Shown here: positions 51,987-61,093 of the stretch, piece by piece
How positions within the stretch are numbered: the stretch's first letter is position 1
How the letters are laid out: each line of letters begins with the position of its first letter
Assembly (NCBI RefSeq): GCF_030211955.1
Contig: NZ_JASODI010000005.1
Coordinates: 1-64,000 of the forward strand
Source: Corynebacterium frankenforstense
GTDB lineage: Bacteria > Actinomycetota > Actinomycetes > Mycobacteriales > Mycobacteriaceae
DNA: 64,000 nt
Reading direction: 5' to 3'
Translations under genes and position numbers: made by a program
Notes under the pieces: generated by a model
Told to the model about the DNA's origin: nothing
The model's input: the letters and a program-made list of their open reading frames with translations, nothing else
Database searches by the model: none

Positions 51987-53420
51987 CTAGCGCACCTCCC
52001 TGAACTGGGCGAACGTCCCGGTTTCGGGGCCGCTTGACGACGTCGTGCTCCGCAGCGCGGTCTCTTCCTTACGGTTGTCGCCGGCCGCCGCCACGGCCGG
52101 CGCCGCGGCGCCGGCGGGTGCGCTCTCGCGTCGGCGCGCGGCGTCGGAAATTCGGAGCAGCAGTCCCAGCAGGATGTAGTTCGCCATCAGCGAGGAGCCG
52201 CCGGCGGACATGAACGGGGTGGTCAGGCCGGTCATCGGCAGCAGGGCTGTGATGCCGCCGACCACGACGAAGATCTGCACGGCGATGGTCAGCGAGAGCC
52301 CGGAGGCGACCAGCTTGCCGTAGGAGTCGCGCGCGGACAGCGCGGCGCGGAAGCCGCGGGTGACCAGAACGGCGAAGAGGATGATCACGGCGGACAGGCC
52401 GATCAGGCCGAACTCCTCGCCGACGGCGGAGAGGATGAAGTCGGACCAGACGACCGGGATGATCTCGGCGGAGTAGCCCTCGCCGAGGCCGGTGCCGGTC
52501 ACCCCGCCCCAGGACAGGCCGAACAGCGACTCGGAGAGTTGGTAGCCGGTGGAGTCGTAGCTGGCCAGGGGGTCGATGAAGTTGGCCACGCGCTCCTGGA
52601 TCTTCGAGGAGACCAGGTAGACCGCGGTGCCGCCGACGGCGACGAGCACGCCGCCGATGATCAGCCAGCTGACCCGCCCGGTGGACAGGAACATCATGCC
52701 CAGCACGGTGGCGAAGAGCAGCAGGGCCGGGCCGAAGTCGTTGGAGACGGCCATGATCACGATGGCGACGGCCCACACCGTCAGGATGGGTGCGAGGTCG
52801 CGCAGGCGGGGGAACTCCATGCCCAGGAAGCGGTAGCCCGCGACGTTGAAGAGCGCGCGCTTGGTGGCCAGCAGCTGGGCGAAGAAGAGCAGCAGCAGGA
52901 TCTTGGAGAACTCGCCGGGCTGCACGGAGAACGGGCCGATGGAGATCCAGATGCGCGCGTCGGCGTTCATGGACGTCGGCCAGACCAGCGGCAGGGCCAG
53001 CAGGATCAGGCCGAGCAGGCCCAGCAGGTAGGAGTAGCGGCTGAGTGCCCGGTGGTCGCGCACGATGACGAGCACGGCGACGAGCATGGCCACGCCGACC
53101 ATGGTCCACAGCACCTGGCGGTTGACCATGGTGAAGTCGCGGGCGATGTCGATGCGGTAGATGGTCACCAGGCCCAGTCCGTTGAGCAGGGCGACGATCG
53201 GCAGCATGATCTGGTCGGCGTCCTTGGCCACCAGGCACAGGGTCAGGTGGGCGACGGTGAAGATCGCGACGTAGCCGCCGATGACCCACAAAAGCTCGGT
53301 GGTCAGGGTGTTGCCCTGGGAGAGCTCGAGGTTGACGAGCATGACGGCGATGATCACGGCGGAGGCGATGAGCAGGCCCATCTCCGTGCGCCGCGAGAGC
53401 AGGTTCTTCAGTGCGTTCAC
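51987..53420 (-). CDS. rodA: Peptidoglycan glycosyltransferase RodA (SEDS family)
   Basis: 477 residues with about ten to twelve membrane helices. SEDS motifs visible: VNRQVLWTMVGVAML, ISIGPFSVQPGEFSKILLLLFFAQLL, GPALLLFATVLGMMF and the C-terminal LLPMTGLTTPFMSAGGSSLMANYILLGLLLRISD. The GTG at 53420 overlaps the pstP stop. The cytoplasmic C-terminal tail of about 45 residues is disordered and carries two copies of the 11-bp motif (52034-52044, 52140-52150). Confidence 0.95.
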   Translation of the reverse strand: MNALKNLLSRRTEMGLLIASAVIIAVMLVNLELSQGNTLTTELLWVIGGYVAIFTVAHLTLCLVAKDADQIMLPIVALLNGLGLVTIYRIDIARDFTMVNRQVLWTMVGVAMLVAVLVIVRDHRALSRYSYLLGLLGLILLALPLVWPTSMNADARIWISIGPFSVQPGEFSKILLLLFFAQLLATKRALFNVAGYRFLGMEFPRLRDLAPILTVWAVAIVIMAVSNDFGPALLLFATVLGMMFLSTGRVSWLIIGGVLVAVGGTAVYLVSSKIQERVANFIDPLASYDSTGYQLSESLFGLSWGGVTGTGLGEGYSAEIIPVVWSDFILSAVGEEFGLIGLSAVIILFAVLVTRGFRAALSARDSYGKLVASGLSLTIAVQIFVVVGGITALLPMTGLTTPFMSAGGSSLMANYILLGLLLRISDAARRRESAPAGAAAPAVAAAGDNRKEETALRSTTSSSGPETGTFAQFREVR

Positions 53421-55105
53421 CGGCCGGCCTCCCGGCAGTCGACGCCCGGACGGCCGAGCGCGCCGTCCTCGCCGGCCTTCTCCCCGGAGTCGGCGTCCTT
53501 GTCGCCGCCGTCGGCGGTGCCGGAGTTCTGGGCGTCCTTGTCCGCGACGGCCTTGTCGGCCCCGTCCCTGGCGTCCTTGGCGTCCTTGCCGGCGTCCGCG
53601 GCCTTCTCGCCGGCCGGGCGGGTCACGCAGACGGGCAGGGCCTCGTCGCCGAGGCGGCGCAGCTGGCCGTTGACCTCGCCGTAGCTGCCCGAGGGCAGCG
53701 CGTCGACCTGCGAGCGGGTGGACTCGGGGAGGTCCTGCAGGGCGAACGGGCGGCAGTCCGAGCCGCCGGCGTCCGCGTCCGCGGCCACCAGGGTCACGGT
53801 GCCGTCCTCGGCCAGGCAGGCCGCCTGGTGCGGGTTGTGCAGGTCGCGGCCGAAGACGGAGTAGTCCAGGCCGCGCTCGACGAGCAGGCGGCCGGTGTCG
53901 TCCGCGGTGATGAAGTAGGTGCCGCGGGCCTTGTCCACGGCCCACCAGCCGCCGGCGATGAGCACGATCGCCACCACCAGGGCGGTGATCAGGGCGCCCC
54001 AGCGCACCCCGCGGCGGGAGTCGTCGCGGTCCGCGTCTGAGTCGGTGTCCTCGTCGTCCTCGCCCTCGGGGGCGTCCCCGTGGGCGTCGCGGCGTGCACC
54101 GGCGCCGGTCCGGGCCTCGGCCCCGCGGTCGCCCGCGGCTGCGCCTGCTGCGCCGGCCGCGCCGGCACCTGCTGCACCGGCGCCTGCGACGGCGCGCCGG
54201 GAGCTCTCGCCGCGTCCGTCCGCATCTCGGCGGGCGCCGCTTGCGGCGCCCGCCCCCGCGGGACGGTTGAGCGCCGCGGCACGGCCGGCCGGGGTCTCCG
54301 GGTGGGTCTGGTAGTCCTCCTCGCCGAGCAGCGCACCGGCGACGGCGGGGGTAACCGGCAACGTCGCACGCGCGGCGTCGTCAATCGAATCGTCGGAGAC
54401 GATGTCCGCGATCACCACGGTGACGTTGTCCGGGCCGCCCGAGCGCAGCGCGAGTTCGATGAGGCGCTGCGCGGCGTGCTCGGGCGAGCCCTCGGCGAGG
54501 GCGTCGCGGATCGTCTCGGGGCTGACCGGGTCGGACAGCCCGTCCGAGCACAGCAGCCAGCGGTCGCCCTCGCGCGCCTCCAGCGAGGTCAGCGTCGGGT
54601 CGACGGGCGCGCCCGTGTAGGCCTTGAGGATCAGCGAGCGCTGCGGGTGCGTCGAGACGTCCTCGGGGGCGAGCTTGCCCTCCTGGACCAGCGACTGGAC
54701 GTAGGTGTCGTCGACGGTGATCTGCTCGAGCTCGCCGTCGCGCAGCCGGTAGCCGCGCGAGTCGCCGACGTGGCACATGGCCAGCTCGGAGCCGTTGAAC
54801 AGCAGGGCCGTCAGCGTGGTGCCCATGCCCTGGTGGTCCGGGTGCTCGCCGACCTCGTTCGCGATGGCGTGGTTGGCGTCGTCGGCGACGCCTCCGAGCA
54901 GGGCGAGCATGTCGTTGTCGCCCGGGTCGGCGTCGAGGACCTCCAGGTGGCTGATCATCACCGAGGAGGCGACCTCGCCGGCGGCGTGGCCGCCCATGCC
55001 GTCGGCCAGCGCCAGCAGGTTCGGACCGGCGTAGGCGGAGTCCTCGTTGTTGCCGCGGACCAGGCCCCGGTCCGAGGCCACGGTGTAGTTAAGTCGCAGG
55101 GTCAC
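53417..55105 (-). CDS. pstP: PP2C-family serine/threonine phosphatase PstP
   Basis: 562 residues. The N-terminal metal-dependent PP2C domain has VRGNNEDSAYAG, LALADGMGGHAAGEVAS, LCSDGLSD and GGPDNVTVVIADI. A long Ala/Arg/Asp-rich linker, one membrane helix (GALITALVVAIVLIAGGWWAV) and an extracellular domain of about 150 residues with an acidic Lys/Asp-rich end follow. Counteracts PknA/PknB. Starts at GTG 55105, overlapping fhaB. The linker carries a copy of the 11-bp motif (54374-54384). Confidence 0.95.
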   Translation of the reverse strand: MTLRLNYTVASDRGLVRGNNEDSAYAGPNLLALADGMGGHAAGEVASSVMISHLEVLDADPGDNDMLALLGGVADDANHAIANEVGEHPDHQGMGTTLTALLFNGSELAMCHVGDSRGYRLRDGELEQITVDDTYVQSLVQEGKLAPEDVSTHPQRSLILKAYTGAPVDPTLTSLEAREGDRWLLCSDGLSDPVSPETIRDALAEGSPEHAAQRLIELALRSGGPDNVTVVIADIVSDDSIDDAARATLPVTPAVAGALLGEEDYQTHPETPAGRAAALNRPAGAGAASGARRDADGRGESSRRAVAGAGAAGAGAAGAAGAAAGDRGAEARTGAGARRDAHGDAPEGEDDEDTDSDADRDDSRRGVRWGALITALVVAIVLIAGGWWAVDKARGTYFITADDTGRLLVERGLDYSVFGRDLHNPHQAACLAEDGTVTLVAADADAGGSDCRPFALQDLPESTRSQVDALPSGSYGEVNGQLRRLGDEALPVCVTRPAGEKAADAGKDAKDARDGADKAVADKDAQNSGTADGGDKDADSGEKAGEDGALGRPGVDCREAGR

Positions 55106-55572
55106 GGGACCAACCTCACTGTCGTACGGCCGACACGGATGTCCGTGTCGGTGCCCACCCGCTCGGGCTGATCGATGCGCACGCCGGCGACGTAGGTGCC
55201 GTTGCGCGAGTCCAGGTCCTCGATGAACCAGTCCGAGCCGCGCCGGAACAGGCGCGCGTGGCGCCCGGAGGCGAAGTCGTCGCCGAGGACGAAGTCACAC
55301 TGGTTGTTCCGGCCGAGGACGATGTCGCTGACCCCGGTCAGCTCCATGTGCGAGCCCTTCAGCGGGCCCTCGACGATCGCGATGCGGTGCGCCTGGGCAC
55401 GCGGGCCCTGGCCACGGGAGCCGCGGGTGCGCTTGCGGCCCGCGCCGTTGCGGGCGGCGCCGCCGGCGACGGCGGCGGTGTCACGCCGCATGGCGCGCAG
55501 CGCGAGGAAGATGAACAGCCACAACAGCACCAGCAGGCCGATGCGGAAGCCCGTGAGAACGAGCGAGTCCAT
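55102..55572 (-). CDS. fhaB: FHA-domain membrane protein FhaB/FipA
   Basis: 156 residues: an N-terminal membrane helix (LTGFRIGLLVLLWLFIFLALRAM) and a C-terminal forkhead-associated domain (ISDIVLGRNNQC style with GRHARLFR and RNGTYVAG), which binds phosphothreonine. In mycobacteria the equivalent protein links PknA/PknB signalling to FtsZ and the septum. Confidence 0.95.
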   Translation of the reverse strand: MDSLVLTGFRIGLLVLLWLFIFLALRAMRRDTAAVAGGAARNGAGRKRTRGSRGQGPRAQAHRIAIVEGPLKGSHMELTGVSDIVLGRNNQCDFVLGDDFASGRHARLFRRGSDWFIEDLDSRNGTYVAGVRIDQPERVGTDTDIRVGRTTVRLVP

Positions 55573-55731
55573 GTGTGGAGCCTCCTTTGCGGTGGTCGCG
55601 CTGCACGCGTGCCACCCGGGTCAGGGTCAGTCCGTCTGTGAAAGTCTGTGTTCGTCGGTCCGTGCGTTCCTGTCGGTCGCGTCGCGGTCCTGTCGGTCGC
55701 CGGACGTCGGGGGAAGCCCGGGCGCGCCGCC

Positions 55732-56952
55732 TCAGTTTCCGGGGCGGACGATCCTGACCTCGATTCGGGAATGTCCCATCGTAATCACGTCGCCGTCGTC
55801 GAGCAGCCAGTTGTCCACGGGGGTGTCGTTGACCGTGGTGCCGTTGGTCGACTTCAGGTCGGTGAGCACCGCGTCGTGGCCGTTCCAGGACAGCTCGGCG
55901 TGCTCGCGGGAGACACCGGTGTCCGGCAGGCGGAAGTCCGCGGTGGTGGAGCGGCCGAGGATATTGGAGCCCTCGTGGACGTGGTAGGTCCGCGAGGAGC
56001 CGTCCTGCAGCAGCAGGGAGACCGTCGCGGTCGCGGCGGCCGGCTGCGCCGGCTCAGAGCGGGCGGCGGAGTCCGTGGGCTCCTCGCGCCAGCGGCCGGC
56101 GGTGCTGGCCGAGGCCCCGGAGGAGCCGGCCTGGTCGGCGGGGGCGGCGGCTGCGGCCGCGCCACCTGCGGCGGCGGCGCCGGCGGCACCTGCGGCGCCG
56201 ACGGCGGAGGCGTCCGCCGCGGAGGCGCCGGCCGGGGCGGACTCGCCCGGACCGGTGTGCCACTGGTCGTCGGGGCCCACCTGCTCGGCGGCCCGGTTGG
56301 CCTGGTCGGCCCGGTCGGCCTGGTCGGGCCGGCTGGGCTGGTTCGTCCAGCCCTGCGCCTGGCGCGGGTCGCCCCAGCCGGCGGCCTGGCGGACCTCGGT
56401 GGCGGGGAAGTTCTCGTTGTCCTGGTGCGGAGCGTTCATGTTCTCGCTTTCCTGAACCGGGGAGGCGTGCCGCCCCGCGGGGTTCTCACTGTCGTCGTCC
56501 GCCACGGGTGCGGTACCTGCGACGTCCGCGGGCGCGGCGTCGTCAATCGCATCGAAACCGCAGCCCTGCGCGGGGGACGGGTCGGAGTAGGAGGATGCGC
56601 GCAGCTGGCCCGTCCGCATGCCGGTCTCCTCGGCGAGGACCACCGAGATCGGCCCGGCGGGCACCCAGCCCTGGTTGCGGCAGTAGCGGGCGAGCTGCTC
56701 GGCGAACATTTCCGGGAGAGTGGGGTGCGACTCCGCGAGATTGTCGAGGTCCGTCCGCGAGATGCCGACCTGGAAGACGTTGGGCGCCTCCGTGTAGTCG
56801 TCCTCGTGATAGAGGTTGTCCTCGATCTCCTGCTTGAGCAGCTCCTCGATCTCGGCGGGGACGAGCCGGCCGCCGAAGACGAGGGCGAAGGCGTTGTCGA
56901 GACCCCGCTGCAGGGTGCTGTCGAACCGCGCGAAACGGTCGAGCGTCGCCAT
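55732..56952 (-). CDS. fhaA: FHA-domain protein FhaA with DUF3662
   Basis: 406 residues. The N-terminal DUF3662 domain (ATLDRFARFDSTLQRGLDNAFA, about 1-130) is followed by a long Ala/Gly/Gln-rich linker and a C-terminal FHA domain (SNILGRSTTADFRLPDTGVSREHAEL, LKSTNGTTVND). FhaA binds phosphorylated MviN in mycobacteria and tunes wall synthesis. Strong AAGGAGG ribosome site. The linker has a copy of the 11-bp motif (56536-56546). The 160-bp gap to fhaB holds only GTCGGT-type direct repeats. Confidence 0.95.
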   Translation of the reverse strand: MATLDRFARFDSTLQRGLDNAFALVFGGRLVPAEIEELLKQEIEDNLYHEDDYTEAPNVFQVGISRTDLDNLAESHPTLPEMFAEQLARYCRNQGWVPAGPISVVLAEETGMRTGQLRASSYSDPSPAQGCGFDAIDDAAPADVAGTAPVADDDSENPAGRHASPVQESENMNAPHQDNENFPATEVRQAAGWGDPRQAQGWTNQPSRPDQADRADQANRAAEQVGPDDQWHTGPGESAPAGASAADASAVGAAGAAGAAAAGGAAAAAAPADQAGSSGASASTAGRWREEPTDSAARSEPAQPAAATATVSLLLQDGSSRTYHVHEGSNILGRSTTADFRLPDTGVSREHAELSWNGHDAVLTDLKSTNGTTVNDTPVDNWLLDDGDVITMGHSRIEVRIVRPGN

Positions 56953-57210
56953 CGGGGCCTCCTTCCCACCTCATGTTCTCTGCGCTGATGTTCTGGCGTC
57001 TGGACTTTCCGTGCGTCGCGGAGTCGAGGCGGCGCCTCGCGGCGGCGACCCGCGTCCGGCCACACGATGGATCCAGTATAGAGGCAGGTAGCGCATAGCT
57101 GATAGACGTTGAGCCTCCCGGGCGCGTGGAAATGGCCATTGAACTGGCGATTTGTGAGCGGTGGCGTGGCCGTCTAGAGTTAGTGCAGTCGCAAACGCGG
57201 CCACTTGTTT

Positions 57211-57296
57211 GGGCGAGTGGCGGAATTGGCAGACGCGCTGGCTTCAGGTGCCAGTGTCCTTTACGGGACGTGGGGGTTCAAGTCCCCCTTCGCCCA
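57211..57296 (+). tRNA. tRNA-Leu (CAG)
   Basis: 86-nt class II tRNA. Acceptor GGGCGAG pairs with TTCGCCC (G-T at the last pair); anticodon arm CTGGC-TTCAGGT-GCCAG with anticodon CAG; variable arm TGTCCTTTACGGGACG; T-arm GGGGGTTCAAGTCCCCC. No encoded CCA. Confidence 0.96.
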
Positions 57297-57300
57297 CAGC

Positions 57301-57344
57301 GAGACCCCCTCGCGCTCCTCCGGGAGTGCGAGGGGGTCTTTTTC
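57301..57344 (+). terminator. tRNA-Leu terminator
   Basis: AGACCCCCTCGCGCTCC pairs with GGGAGTGCGAGGGGGTCT (one mismatch) around a 3-base loop, followed by TTTTTC. Confidence 0.93.
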
Positions 57345-57442
57345 GGTGGGTGGGTTTGGGTTGTGGGGTTAGTGGGGCTGGTTGGCTGACTGGTGGGGTT
57401 TGTGGGGCCGGTTGGCTGGATGTGGTTCGGGCGCGCCGGGGT

Positions 57443-57535
57443 CGTGGGCAAAATGTCGACGTATGTCCGTTCGCCTGCCGCGTTTGCCCAGGTGGTCGAG
57501 AGCGGCGCGGGACAAAGGTGCACATTTTGCCCACG
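57443..57535. repeat. Intergenic palindromic element, family 1, copy R6
   Basis: Perfect 14-base arms CGTGGGCAAAATGT (57443-57456) and complement (57522-57535), with core TTTGCCCAGGT at 57483-57493. It sits between the tRNA-Leu terminator and a convergent gene. Flanking DNA at 57345-57440 is GT-rich low complexity. Confidence 0.85.
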
Positions 57536-57590
57536 GGAGTGGCCGGCCGACCACGCCCACCGGGCCGGCCGGGCCGCTCATCCGAGGCCC

Positions 57591-58328
57591 TTACTTCTTC
57601 TCGGCCTCGCCCTTGGGGTCTGTCCCGCCCTCGGGAGCTGTCCGGTCCTCCTGGGCCTTCTGCTCCCCGGCCTTCTCTTCCGCGTCCTTCTTCTCCGCGG
57701 CGAACACCGGGCGCACCTTCTCGGTGCCCGGCTTGCCCACGCCGAGGTCCTCGCGGCTGTACAACGCAGGATCGCGGATGATCTCGGCGGCGAGCGCGGC
57801 GACCGACTGGCGGGTGACCACCGTGCCCCGGAACTCCTCGTCGCGTTTGGTTACCGCGTAATCGACCTCGTCGCCCTCGATGAACCACGCCGGCCGCAGC
57901 ACCGTGTAGTCGATCGCTGAGCCCGCGATCTCCTCCACGGCCTTGCGGTACGGCTCCAGCGCCCCGCCGAGCTGCTCGCGGTTCCACTCGCCGAACTCCC
58001 CGGGCACCTCGTCGTGGATGCCGAGCGCGGCGGTGAAGATCAGCCTGGTCACGCCCCGGCCGGTCATGGTGGTCACGATCGCCTCGGCCATCTTGTCGAC
58101 CTCGCCGACCAGGCCTGCGTAGACGACCTCCTGGCCGCCGACGGCCTCCCAGAGCGCCTCCTTGTCGAGCACGTCGCCCTCGATGACGTCCACACCCTCG
58201 GGGACCTCGCCCAGCCGGTCGCGCGAGCGCGCGAACAGGGTCAGGTGCACGGAGTTGTCATCTGCCAGGAGCTTGGTCAGGCGCCGCGCGATCCGTCCGC
58301 CGGCGCCGAGGATCAGGACGTTGCGCAT
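57591..58328 (-). CDS. NAD(P)-binding SDR-like protein
   Basis: 245 residues. N-terminal nucleotide loop ILGAGGRIARRL, followed by VIEGDVLDKEAL and TVLRPAWFIEGDE, the pattern of atypical short-chain dehydrogenases/NmrA-like proteins (NAD(P)H-binding, PF13460 type). The C-terminal 40 residues are charged and disordered. Probably a quinone/redox-sensing or flavin-reductase-like protein; substrate unknown. ATG 58328 sits 7 bases after TAACGT with no ribosome site, suggesting a leaderless transcript divergent from the next gene. Confidence 0.8.
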   Translation of the reverse strand: MRNVLILGAGGRIARRLTKLLADDNSVHLTLFARSRDRLGEVPEGVDVIEGDVLDKEALWEAVGGQEVVYAGLVGEVDKMAEAIVTTMTGRGVTRLIFTAALGIHDEVPGEFGEWNREQLGGALEPYRKAVEEIAGSAIDYTVLRPAWFIEGDEVDYAVTKRDEEFRGTVVTRQSVAALAAEIIRDPALYSREDLGVGKPGTEKVRPVFAAEKKDAEEKAGEQKAQEDRTAPEGGTDPKGEAEKK

Positions 58329-58367
58329 GTTTCCCACGTTACCGACGCCCCGGTGGACAATGGCCCC
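58329..58367. promoter_or_regulatory. 39-bp divergent leaderless promoter pair
   Basis: Both start codons are preceded 6-7 bases upstream by -10-like hexamers: GACAAT (58356-58361) for the rightward gene and TAACGT (complement of 58336-58341) for the leftward one. The -35 regions would have to overlap the opposite -10, so the two genes may be mutually regulated. A near-variant of the 11-bp motif overlaps the left promoter (58339-58349). Confidence 0.5.
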
Positions 58368-58703
58368 ATGGACATCGAACGTGGCGCGGGCGGCACCCGC
58401 CCCGCCATCCACGGCCGGGGCGTCGACGCCGAGGGGCGCTGTGCGCACTACGGCGGGACGAGGGACGTCGTCGGAAATCTGTGTGTGACCTGCGGGAAGT
58501 ACTGGTCCTGCCACCGCTGCCACGAGGAGGCGTGCAACCACTCCTTCGGGCGCGCGCCGCTGGACGCGCCGGCCGTGGTGTGTGGTGTGTGCGGGCACCT
58601 GATGAATTACACGGAGTACTCCTCCACAGACTCGTGCCCGGCGTGCGCCCACGGTTTTAATCCGGGCTGCTCACTGCACACCCACCTCTACTTCCAGGTG
58701 TGA
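58368..58703 (+). CDS. CHY-type zinc-finger protein
   Basis: 111 residues with many Cys/His ligands in the CHY order: GRCAHYGGTRDVV, CVTCGKYWSCHRCHEEACNH, VCGVCGHLMNY and CPACAHGFNPGCSLHTHLYF. Likely binds three zinc ions in a compact fold. The eukaryotic relatives are ubiquitin ligase parts; bacterial members have no assigned role. A copy of the 11-bp motif is at 58467-58477. Confidence 0.9.
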   Translation: MDIERGAGGTRPAIHGRGVDAEGRCAHYGGTRDVVGNLCVTCGKYWSCHRCHEEACNHSFGRAPLDAPAVVCGVCGHLMNYTEYSSTDSCPACAHGFNPGCSLHTHLYFQV

Positions 58704-58815
58704 GCCCCGCCCGCGCCGCGTGCCCGGGACGCCGCGGCGGCACAATGGGGGAGTGGTGCCCGGCCTGGCCCCGCACCCCGATAACCACAACTTTTAGACA
58801 CGAAGGACCCGGCCC

Positions 58816-60042
58816 GTGACCGACCCCGCCGCAACCGACACCGCAGACTCGCGCCTGCGCACCCTCTTCGACGCCCTCGGGCCCACCCGCGCCGAGCGCG
58901 AGGAGCTCTACAAGTGGTTCCACCGGCACCCCGAGACCGCCTTCACTGAGTACGAGACCTCGCGACGCATCGGCGAGGAGCTCTCCGCCCTCGGGCTCTC
59001 CCCGGTCAGTGTGGGCACCACCGGCAAGGTCGCCGTGCTGGCCAACGGCGAGGGCCCCGTGGTGATGATGCGCGCCGACTTCGACGCGCTGCCGTGCGCC
59101 GAGGAGTCCGGCAAGGACTACGCGGCCGACCCGCAGCTGGGTCGCATGCACGCCTGCGGCCACGACCTGCACACCACCGCGCTGCTCGGCGCCGTGCGCG
59201 CGCTGGTGGAGAACCGCGACGCCTGGCGGGGCACCTTCATCGCGCTCTTCCAGCCGGCCGAGGAGATCGGCCAGGGGGCCTCCGAGATGGTCGCCGCGGG
59301 GCTGACCGAGAAGGTCCCGCACCCCGACGTCGTGCTCGGCCAGCACGTCTTCTCCACCCTGCCCGGCGGCACCGTCGGCGCGCGCCGGGGGCCGGCGCTG
59401 TCGACGACGACGCAGCTGCGCGTGGTCATTCACGGCCGCGGCGGCCACGGCTCGATGCCGCACACCACGATCGACCCTGTGGTCATCGCCGCCGCGGTGA
59501 TCGGCCGGATCCAGACGATCGTCTCCCGCGAGCTCGAGCCGGGCACCTTCGGCGTGGTCACCGTCGGCTCCGTGCACGCCGGCGACGCCCCGAACACCGT
59601 CGCCGACTCCGCCACGCTGCGGCTGAGCACGCGTGCCTACGACGAGGACGTCGACGCCCGCCTGCTCGCCTCCGTCGAGCGCATCGTGCGCGCCGAGTGT
59701 GCGGCGGCCGGCGCCGAGCGCGAGCCCGAGTTCACCGTCGAGGGCCGCGGGCCCCTGACGACTAACGACGCCGCGGTCACCGGCGCCGTGATGGGCTCCT
59801 TCCGCTCGGCGTTCGGCGAGGCGGGTGTGCACGAGCCGGGGCGGTGGACCGGCTCGGAGGACTTCTCCAACATCCCGCGCGCCTTCGGCGCGCCGTACTG
59901 CTTCTGGGCGCTCGGCGGCTTCTCCGACTGGGAGAACGCGCCGTCGAACCACTCGCCGCAGTTCGCCCCCGACCTGCAGCCGAGCCTGGACCGCGGCACC
60001 GAGGCGATCCTCGCGGGGGCTGCGCCCTGGCTGATCCGCTGA
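58816..60042 (+). CDS. M20 family amidohydrolase/metallopeptidase
   Basis: 408 residues. M20D-type motifs: FHRHPETAFTEYETS, MMRADFDALPCAEESG, MHACGHDLHTTALLGA (metal ligands), FQPAEEIGQGA with catalytic Glu, and a C-terminal WTGSEDFSNIP. Members cleave N-acyl or indole-amino acid amides or aminobenzoyl-glutamate; the substrate here is not evident. Cytoplasmic. GTG 58816 follows GAAGGA. Confidence 0.9.
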   Translation: MTDPAATDTADSRLRTLFDALGPTRAEREELYKWFHRHPETAFTEYETSRRIGEELSALGLSPVSVGTTGKVAVLANGEGPVVMMRADFDALPCAEESGKDYAADPQLGRMHACGHDLHTTALLGAVRALVENRDAWRGTFIALFQPAEEIGQGASEMVAAGLTEKVPHPDVVLGQHVFSTLPGGTVGARRGPALSTTTQLRVVIHGRGGHGSMPHTTIDPVVIAAAVIGRIQTIVSRELEPGTFGVVTVGSVHAGDAPNTVADSATLRLSTRAYDEDVDARLLASVERIVRAECAAAGAEREPEFTVEGRGPLTTNDAAVTGAVMGSFRSAFGEAGVHEPGRWTGSEDFSNIPRAFGAPYCFWALGGFSDWENAPSNHSPQFAPDLQPSLDRGTEAILAGAAPWLIR

Positions 60043-60170
60043 TCCGCTGGGGCGGGCGGGAGCGGCGCGGGCGGGCGCGGCGCAGACGCGCGGCCGGCCT
60101 GCGTGCGGCGCCGGGGCGGCGCGGCGCCCGTCCGGCCGGTGCGCGCCGGGGCGGCGTATCGCACCTGGTA

Positions 60171-60200
60171 GTTGACGTGTCAACACAACCGAATTAACCT
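60171..60200 (+). promoter_or_regulatory. Promoter with perfect palindrome
   Basis: TTGACG (60172-60177) and TAACCT (60195-60200) are -35 and -10 elements 17 bp apart. The -35 is embedded in a perfect 14-bp palindrome GTTGACGTGTCAAC (60171-60184), which could be an operator. The product gene starts at 60321, giving a leader of about 115 nt that carries a copy of the 11-bp motif (60269-60279). Confidence 0.6.
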
Positions 60201-60320
60201 ATAAAGGAGTGGACGGGCGCCACGCCGCGCACCGCCTCGCGCGCCGTTACCGCGCGGGGGAGGGGCGCGGCGTCGGCAATCGCCCGGTAGAGACGCACCC
60301 GCGAGAGGAATCCCCAGACA

Positions 60321-60800
60321 ATGAGCATCGCATCGACCATCCTGCGCGCCGTGACCGGCGCGTTCATTCTCAACTCCGGCTGGAACAAGAAGGACCTGCC
60401 CGCCGAGGCCGCCGGCGGCCTGCAGGAGATGGCCGCCACCGGCATCCCGCAGCTGAAGGACATGGACGCCGACACCTTCGGCAAGTTCATCTCCTACTCC
60501 GAGATGGGTGTCGGCGCCGCGCTGCTGGCCCCGTTCGTCTCCAACCGTCTCGCCGGCGCCGCGCTGACGACCTTCGGTTCCGGCCTGCTGACCATGTACT
60601 TCGGCAACGACGACATGACCGAGTCCGACGGCATCCGCCCCTCGCAGGAGGGCACCGCGCTGGCCAAGGACTCCTGGCTCGTCGCCATCGGCGCGGCGCT
60701 GCTGCTGTGGCCGAACGACAAGGCCCGCGCCAAGAAGGCCGAGAAGCGCGCGAAGAAGGCCGAGAAGAAGGCCGACAAGGCTGTCAAGGCCGCGAAGTAG
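60321..60800 (+). CDS. Small DoxX-like membrane protein
   Basis: 159 residues. ILRAVTGAFILNSGWNKKD resembles DoxX-type first helices, followed by YSEMGVGAALLAPFVSNRLAGAALTTFGSGLLTMYF and SWLVAIGAALLLWPND, giving three to four membrane segments, and a Lys/Ala coiled tail (KKAEKRAKKAEKKADK). Function not known. AGAGGAA site precedes the ATG. Confidence 0.75.
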   Translation: MSIASTILRAVTGAFILNSGWNKKDLPAEAAGGLQEMAATGIPQLKDMDADTFGKFISYSEMGVGAALLAPFVSNRLAGAALTTFGSGLLTMYFGNDDMTESDGIRPSQEGTALAKDSWLVAIGAALLLWPNDKARAKKAEKRAKKAEKKADKAVKAAK

Positions 60801-60839
60801 CCCTTCAGTAGCTTCGCCTTCCGGGGTCTTCCCCGTCCC

Positions 60840-60878
60840 GCCCCCCGTCACCTCCCGCGAGGTGGCGGGGGCGCTTTC
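60840..60878 (+). terminator. Terminator after the DoxX-like gene
   Basis: GCCCCC and CACCTC pair with GAGGTG and GGGGGC around CCGC, followed by GCTTTCCTTT. Confidence 0.75.
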
Positions 60879-60889
60879 CTTTGGGTGGC

Positions 60890-60943
60890 GGCGGGGTGTG
60901 GCGTGCCGGCGGGGTGTGGCGTGGCGGTGGGGTGTGGCGTGCC
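60890..60943. repeat. 18-bp tandem repeat, about three units
   Basis: GGCGGGGTGTGGCGTGCC is repeated with small changes from 60890, 60908 and 60925. It lies between the terminator and the second 76-bp repeat. The stretch 60801-61275 otherwise holds only the terminator, the repeat and the bioB promoter. Confidence 0.8.
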
Positions 60944-61017
60944 GGCGGGTCGGGCGGAGGGTCGGGCCGCCGGGTCGCGCTGGTGTCGTCCGCCGATCCG
61001 CGCCTCCTCCGGCTCGA

Positions 61018-61093
61018 CCCAGCAAGGCCCCGTATAGCAAGGGCGGTTTTCTACCCAGCAAGGCGTCCGCCTGCTGGGTAGGGGCTTGCTGGG
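61018..61093. repeat. Family 2 repeat, copy B (76 bp)
   Basis: Same length as copy A at 46135-46210. Identical over the first 28 bases (CCCAGCAAGG through GCAAGGGCG) and over CCCAGCAAGGCGTCCGC in the middle, ending CTTGCTGGG. Differences fall in the AT-containing spacers. It is 181 bp before bioB. Confidence 0.85.
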
